NCBI RefSeq assembly: GCF_014107495.1
Contig: NZ_CP041969.1
Coordinates: 5,009,501-5,073,500, forward strand
DNA length: 64,000 nucleotides
From: Cohnella cholangitidis
Lineage (GTDB): Bacteria; Bacillota; Bacilli; Paenibacillales; Paenibacillaceae
Reading direction: 5' to 3'
Part shown: piece by piece, positions 60,490-64,000 of the stretch
How the letters are laid out: every line of letters starts with the position of its first letter
Numbering within the stretch: position 1 is the stretch's first letter
The notes under the pieces: model-generated
What the model saw: only the letters and a program-made list of their open reading frames with translations
Told to the model about the DNA's origin: nothing
Database searches by the model: none
Program-made: the position numbers and the translations under genes

Positions 60490-61786
60490 GAATTACCCTC
60501 CCAGGTGTAGCGCAACCGTTATCCAGCGGCGATCGCCGCGCATCGGTTGTCGCAAGTGAGCAACCGTTATCCAGCGGCGATCGCCGCGCATCGGTTGTCG
60601 CAAGTGAGCAACCGTTATCCAGCGGCGATCGCCGCGCGTCGGTTGTCGCAAGTCGAAGCAGGATAGATCTGGCATAGGACAGCGGCTGTCGCGCGGCGGC
60701 AAGCGCGGCATCGCGGCCCGCGGAACGCATAGAGGCGCGTCCCGGCTTGGAGTTGGCCTCGATAAACCACAACTTGCCGCTTCGGTCTATCCCGAAGTCC
60801 AAACCGATTTCGGCGAATCGTCCCCATGTTTGTTCCAGTCGAGCGACGATCAAAAACGACAAACGGCGTACTTCCCGCACCAGCTCGGCTCCGCGATGTT
60901 CTCCGAACAGCCGAGTCAGTACGTCCTCCGCGGATGCGGCCGTTCCGCCCCCGTGCAGGTTGGCCGTGACGCTATCGGGAGCTCCGAGACGAGCGGCGAC
61001 TCCGGTTAGCGTCCAATGGCCGGATTTGTTTTTTTGCATCAAGACGCGCAGGTCGAACGGTTCTCCGCTCGGACCCTTAAGCTCCAGCATCGGCTGCATG
61101 AGATAGACGCGATTGCCGATCCAACGGTCAAGACGTTGCAAGGCCGCCGCCTCGGTCACGCCCTGGATGGCCAGCGGGCGATTATCGCTATGCCTGCCCG
61201 TTAAGTTAACGGTTCCGTTTCCGGAACGGACGACCGCGACTACGCGCTTCCCATGACTGCCGGCGATCGGCTTAAGGAAAACGGAACCGCGATGTCTCGA
61301 GAGCCATGAGGCGACGGATGCCGGTCCTTGATACCGCGACGTCGGAGGTATCGCATAAGCGAGTTCCCGATCCTTCGCGAGCGTTTCGTAGACTTTGCCT
61401 TTGTGCGGCAGAAGCCCGTTCAAGAAAGTTGTACGTTTTGCGGCGCGCAGCCTCCGGATGGCCAGTCGGCAGCGTTGCTTCTCTTCTTGAGTTTCCGGCC
61501 AAGCGCGATCGTAGACCACGTTGGGCAGTTGCCGCCGGCAAGCTTCCCAACATTGCTTCTCTTGGCTCCAGCTCCAGCCCTTGACGGAATTGCTCGAAGC
61601 ATCCCAGGTCCAGGGGGCGAACGCGTACAATTGCAGCCCGACTGCCGTACCTAGCTCGTTAAGGCGTCTGATGAAGGTGCTTTCAGCGAACGGGGGATCC
61701 CCGGACCGTTCGCATACGAGTATACCTATTGCCGTATTCGAGCAGACGTTTCTATAGGTGTTAGAAACCGGAGATGTAGCGGGCAT
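60470..61786 (-). CDS. YheC/YheD-family ATP-grasp protein with repeat-bearing C-terminus
   Basis: 438 aa. YheC part (IGILVCERSGDPPFAES), PNVVYDRAWPE, ATP-grasp VFLKPIAGSHGKRVVAV, YLMQPMLELKGPSGEPFDLRVLMQK, NLHGGGTA, EIGLDFGIDRSGKLWFIEANSKPGRASM. The catalytic part ends at ~380; the last ~58 residues are three copies of ATTDARRSPLDNGCSL plus a short tail, encoded by 48-bp DNA repeats. Overlaps the upstream paralogue's stop by 26 bp. Confidence 0.88.
   Translation of the reverse strand: MPATSPVSNTYRNVCSNTAIGILVCERSGDPPFAESTFIRRLNELGTAVGLQLYAFAPWTWDASSNSVKGWSWSQEKQCWEACRRQLPNVVYDRAWPETQEEKQRCRLAIRRLRAAKRTTFLNGLLPHKGKVYETLAKDRELAYAIPPTSRYQGPASVASWLSRHRGSVFLKPIAGSHGKRVVAVVRSGNGTVNLTGRHSDNRPLAIQGVTEAAALQRLDRWIGNRVYLMQPMLELKGPSGEPFDLRVLMQKNKSGHWTLTGVAARLGAPDSVTANLHGGGTAASAEDVLTRLFGEHRGAELVREVRRLSFLIVARLEQTWGRFAEIGLDFGIDRSGKLWFIEANSKPGRASMRSAGRDAALAAARQPLSYARSILLRLATTDARRSPLDNGCSLATTDARRSPLDNGCSLATTDARRSPLDNGCATPGRVIHEFDHL
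60513..60656. repeat. Three 48-bp in-frame palindromic repeats
   Basis: Copies start at 60513, 60561 and 60609 (48 bp = 16 codons). Each contains CAACCG...CGGTTG flanking the perfect palindrome CGGCGATCGCCG, so each can fold into a ~40-nt hairpin. They lie in the 3' coding end of the YheC/D gene and ~25 bp upstream of the next start. Confidence 0.9.
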
Positions 61787-63128
61787 ATTGAATTAGCATC
61801 CGCACCGAGGGGCGGATTTTCCCTTCTTTAAGTGGTGTGTTATCGTTCTTGGACGGTTTGGAATTGACCTCAAGCAGCCAGACTCTTCCCGCCGTGTCCA
61901 AAGCCAGATCGATTCCAAGCTCGCCGAAATGGGCCGGAATATGATTGTCTACTCCCCGGGCGATGTCCAGCGCGGCCCTCGACAGACGCGAGGAAGCGTC
62001 TCCCCGGAATTGGGCGGGAAGATTGGATTTGGCAACGGATTCCCTGACCGTCGATAGCGTTCCTCCCCTGGCGAGATTGGAGACGAAATGATGGGAACCC
62101 GCCGTTCGGGCTACGATCGAGGTGATCGCCCATTTGCCGCTGGAGTTCTTCTGCGTTAAAGCGCGGTAATCGACGGGACGGCCGCCGGCTTCGATCAAGT
62201 TAAGACCTTGCTGAACGAGGTAGCGGACGGTTTTCATTTTGCCGGAGACGGTGGAGAACAGCTTCACCAAGCTGCTGTAGGATTGTCTCCTCGTGCCTCC
62301 GACGGTTGCGTAAGACGCTTGCCAATTATCCGGCCCGATTCGCGATAGGCGGATGATACCTTTGCCTAAGCTTCCTCTAACCGGCTTCAGGAAGACGGAG
62401 CTGTACTTGGAGCACATGCTCTTGAGCATCGCGAAATTTTGCAAGGTGTGGGACTCGGGCAAATACCTTTGCAAGGAACCGTCTTTCTTCAGAGCGTCGA
62501 ACACTTCCGATTTGTCGAGAAACTTCTCGTTGAACACGTGCGCCCCGAACCTGACTTTGATTTCCCGCATGAACTGTTGCACGATCGGGCGATTTTCCAG
62601 CTTGCGGTACGTTAGGCGATTGTTCACGACGTCAGGAGCGGGCAGCGTCATCTTATGCCAGCCTTTGGCATAGACCCAGCCTTCTACGGAAGACAGACTT
62701 GACCCGATCCCGTTCGGAGTGAAAAAATACACGTAAGCGCCCTGGCTGCGGCAAGCATCGGTTAACTCCCGGCAGAACATCGTAATGTCTCCGAAGGGTT
62801 TATCCGGCTGTCCGGGATGATCGCGGCTGACCAATACTCCGATCAACGGTCCGAGCGAGAGCGTTCTGTTCGAGGTCTGGTACTGGATGCGAAGCGGGGT
62901 CCCGGTGAAGATTCCCATTCTGCGAGCAAGCGTCTGGCTGATTCTGAGCCCTTCATACCGGGGCACGGGGACAATGGAGACGGAGTGACGGAAAGAACCG
63001 AACCGTAAAGCTAGATGCTGCTGGGCAGGGATTTTCCACTGCTTCATCAGGGATTCCCCCAGCATCAGGACGTCATCGGACAATATGCCGGAACTGATGA
63101 CCTGGACGTCGATTTTCGGGGTGGACAT
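61761..63128 (-). CDS. YheC/YheD-family ATP-grasp protein (long form)
   Basis: 455 aa from the ATG at 63128 (GGAAGGAG 8 bp upstream; ATG 63146 would lack a site). N-terminal YheD-type domain (LALRFGSFRHSVSIVPVP...LSLGPLIGVLVSRDH), PDVVNNRLTYR, ATP-grasp VFLKPVRGSLGKGIIRL, YLVQQGLNLIEAGGRPVDYRALTQK, SNLARGG, ELGIDLALDTAGRVWLLEVNSKPSKN. First gene of the five-gene minus-strand cluster. Confidence 0.9.
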   Translation of the reverse strand: MSTPKIDVQVISSGILSDDVLMLGESLMKQWKIPAQQHLALRFGSFRHSVSIVPVPRYEGLRISQTLARRMGIFTGTPLRIQYQTSNRTLSLGPLIGVLVSRDHPGQPDKPFGDITMFCRELTDACRSQGAYVYFFTPNGIGSSLSSVEGWVYAKGWHKMTLPAPDVVNNRLTYRKLENRPIVQQFMREIKVRFGAHVFNEKFLDKSEVFDALKKDGSLQRYLPESHTLQNFAMLKSMCSKYSSVFLKPVRGSLGKGIIRLSRIGPDNWQASYATVGGTRRQSYSSLVKLFSTVSGKMKTVRYLVQQGLNLIEAGGRPVDYRALTQKNSSGKWAITSIVARTAGSHHFVSNLARGGTLSTVRESVAKSNLPAQFRGDASSRLSRAALDIARGVDNHIPAHFGELGIDLALDTAGRVWLLEVNSKPSKNDNTPLKEGKIRPSVRMLIQYARYISGF

Positions 63129-63339
63129 GTTTCGTACTCCTTCCACCTTTGCGTATGTCGTGGCGAAGGCTCTCGTAGGCTTCCTTCCCGGGGGCTAGCG
63201 AGAATACTCCATCATATGAGGACATCTATCCATCGGTGATAGCCCTAATTGGATTGGGACTTGGTGTGGGAATGATGTTATGATGGAAAATAGGGAATTT
63301 TCGTAAGGGAACATGAAAGAATAAAGGGGTTTATGATTC

Positions 63340-64000
63340 ATGGGGGATTGGTTCACGGAGAGCTTCGGCGAAGATTATAAAGTCGTATATCGTCATCGGA
63401 ACGGGGAAAACGCGGCGCGGGAAATCGGAGCGATGATGGATTGGATGAATCTGCGTCATGGAGCTGCCGTGCTGGATGTCGGTTGCGGTATGGGACGGCA
63501 CGCGTTAGTCCTTAGAGATTTGGGCTACGAGGTAACGGGATTAGACTTATCGAAGGTTCTGCTTAATGAAGCGCGCAGCGCCGAATCGGAGGGGAAAATC
63601 TCGTGGGTAAACGGTGACATGCGCAGCTTGCCGTTCGAGGACGGCTCGTTCGAAGCGGTCGTTAACTGGTTTACTTCGTTCGGTTACTTTGCCGATTATG
63701 GGGATAATGCGCGGGTGTTGCATGAGATTAAGCGGGTACTTATCCCGGACGGGCGGTATTTGATCGACTTCTTGAATCCGTCTTACTTGATGCGCCATTT
63801 GGTGCCGCGCTCGGAGAGGGTGGATGAGCAGACCGGTCTGCATATTGTGGAAAAACGCGCGATCGAGGGGGAGTTCGTCGTGAAAAAAATCGAAGTCAAG
63901 CCTCCAATAGATCAGGAAGGCAATCAAGGCGCTATCCGGCATTACGAGGAGCGCGTGCGGTTGATCGGCTTGAACCAGTTCGAGGAGATGTTGGAGGAAA
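63340..64000 (+). CDS. Class I SAM-dependent methyltransferase, 3' end outside window
   Basis: 220 codons are visible from the ATG at 63340 (AAAGGGG upstream) with no stop. Motif I VLDVGCGMGRHAL, then LDLSKVLLNEARS, VNGDMRSLPFEDGSFEAVVNWFTSFGYF, VLHEIKRVLIPDGRYLIDF. Methyltransferase_11/25 type; acceptor unknown. Divergent from the YheC/D cluster. Confidence 0.9.
   Translation, partial: MGDWFTESFGEDYKVVYRHRNGENAAREIGAMMDWMNLRHGAAVLDVGCGMGRHALVLRDLGYEVTGLDLSKVLLNEARSAESEGKISWVNGDMRSLPFEDGSFEAVVNWFTSFGYFADYGDNARVLHEIKRVLIPDGRYLIDFLNPSYLMRHLVPRSERVDEQTGLHIVEKRAIEGEFVVKKIEVKPPIDQEGNQGAIRHYEERVRLIGLNQFEEMLEE

Noticed and set aside
1..64000. rRNA or tRNA genes
   Set aside because: No cloverleaf or rRNA-like stretch was recognised by eye; the prophage target is protein-coding rather than a tRNA.

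Overview
The window looks like a chromosomal segment of an endospore-forming, moderately GC-rich Firmicute of the Paenibacillaceae (Cohnella/Paenibacillus-like). The evidence is the gene content: a cotJ spore-coat operon, yfkAB, a fused MoaD-MoaE, uppP, and six YheC/YheD-type spore-coat ATP-grasp proteins with a CotSA-like glycosyltransferase. Family assignments come from reading motifs by eye; no database search was run.

Layout. 1-13 kb is ordinary chromosome: a cell-wall NlpC/P60 hydrolase cut by the window edge, two HD-GYP c-di-GMP phosphodiesterases, molybdopterin genes (moeB-like, moaD-moaE fusion, moaA), a 5'-nucleotidase-like metallophosphatase, uppP, yfkAB, a CBS/CorC membrane protein and an AI-2E-family permease. 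13-17 kb (minus strand) is a sulfonate uptake and desulfonation operon, ssuD-ssuC-ssuA-ssuB, with an attenuator-like leader and a frameshifted ATPase gene. 17.1-18.0 kb holds cotJA, cotJB and the first 64 codons of cotJC.

The main result is that cotJC is split by a prophage of about 32.3 kb (about 18.0-50.3 kb). The remaining 125 codons of cotJC lie at 50.3-50.7 kb. Joining the halves across a short shared core rebuilds an uninterrupted 189-residue CotJC. A large serine recombinase abuts the left junction. A small winged-helix gene abuts the right junction, and its promoter carries a LexA box and also matches the sporulation sigma-E consensus. This is the architecture of a skin-like or SPbeta/spsM-like element that is excised in the mother cell to restore a coat gene.

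The prophage is a contractile-tailed (PBSX/XkdK-like) phage. From left to right it has: integrase and lysogeny genes (serine recombinase, ImmA, CI-like repressor) on the minus strand; a divergent early operon with an initiator carrying origin iterons, a helicase loader and DnaB; many small accessory genes; an ArpU-like late regulator; a second (tyrosine) recombinase; HNH, terminase, portal, protease and capsid; connectors; sheath, tube and a frameshifted tail chaperone; tape measure, baseplate and tail fibre; holin and endolysin; an Ltp-type superinfection-exclusion lipoprotein; and the attR-proximal regulator. The portal gene has a frameshift, so the phage may be defective for virions while still able to excise.

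50.7-64 kb is chromosome again: a membrane diguanylate cyclase, a short YheC/D protein, a 51-bp tandem repeat block, a CotSA-like glycosyltransferase, a HEAT-repeat protein, a HAD phosphatase, five consecutive minus-strand YheC/YheD genes (one with 48-bp in-frame repeats at its 3' end), and a SAM methyltransferase cut by the window edge.
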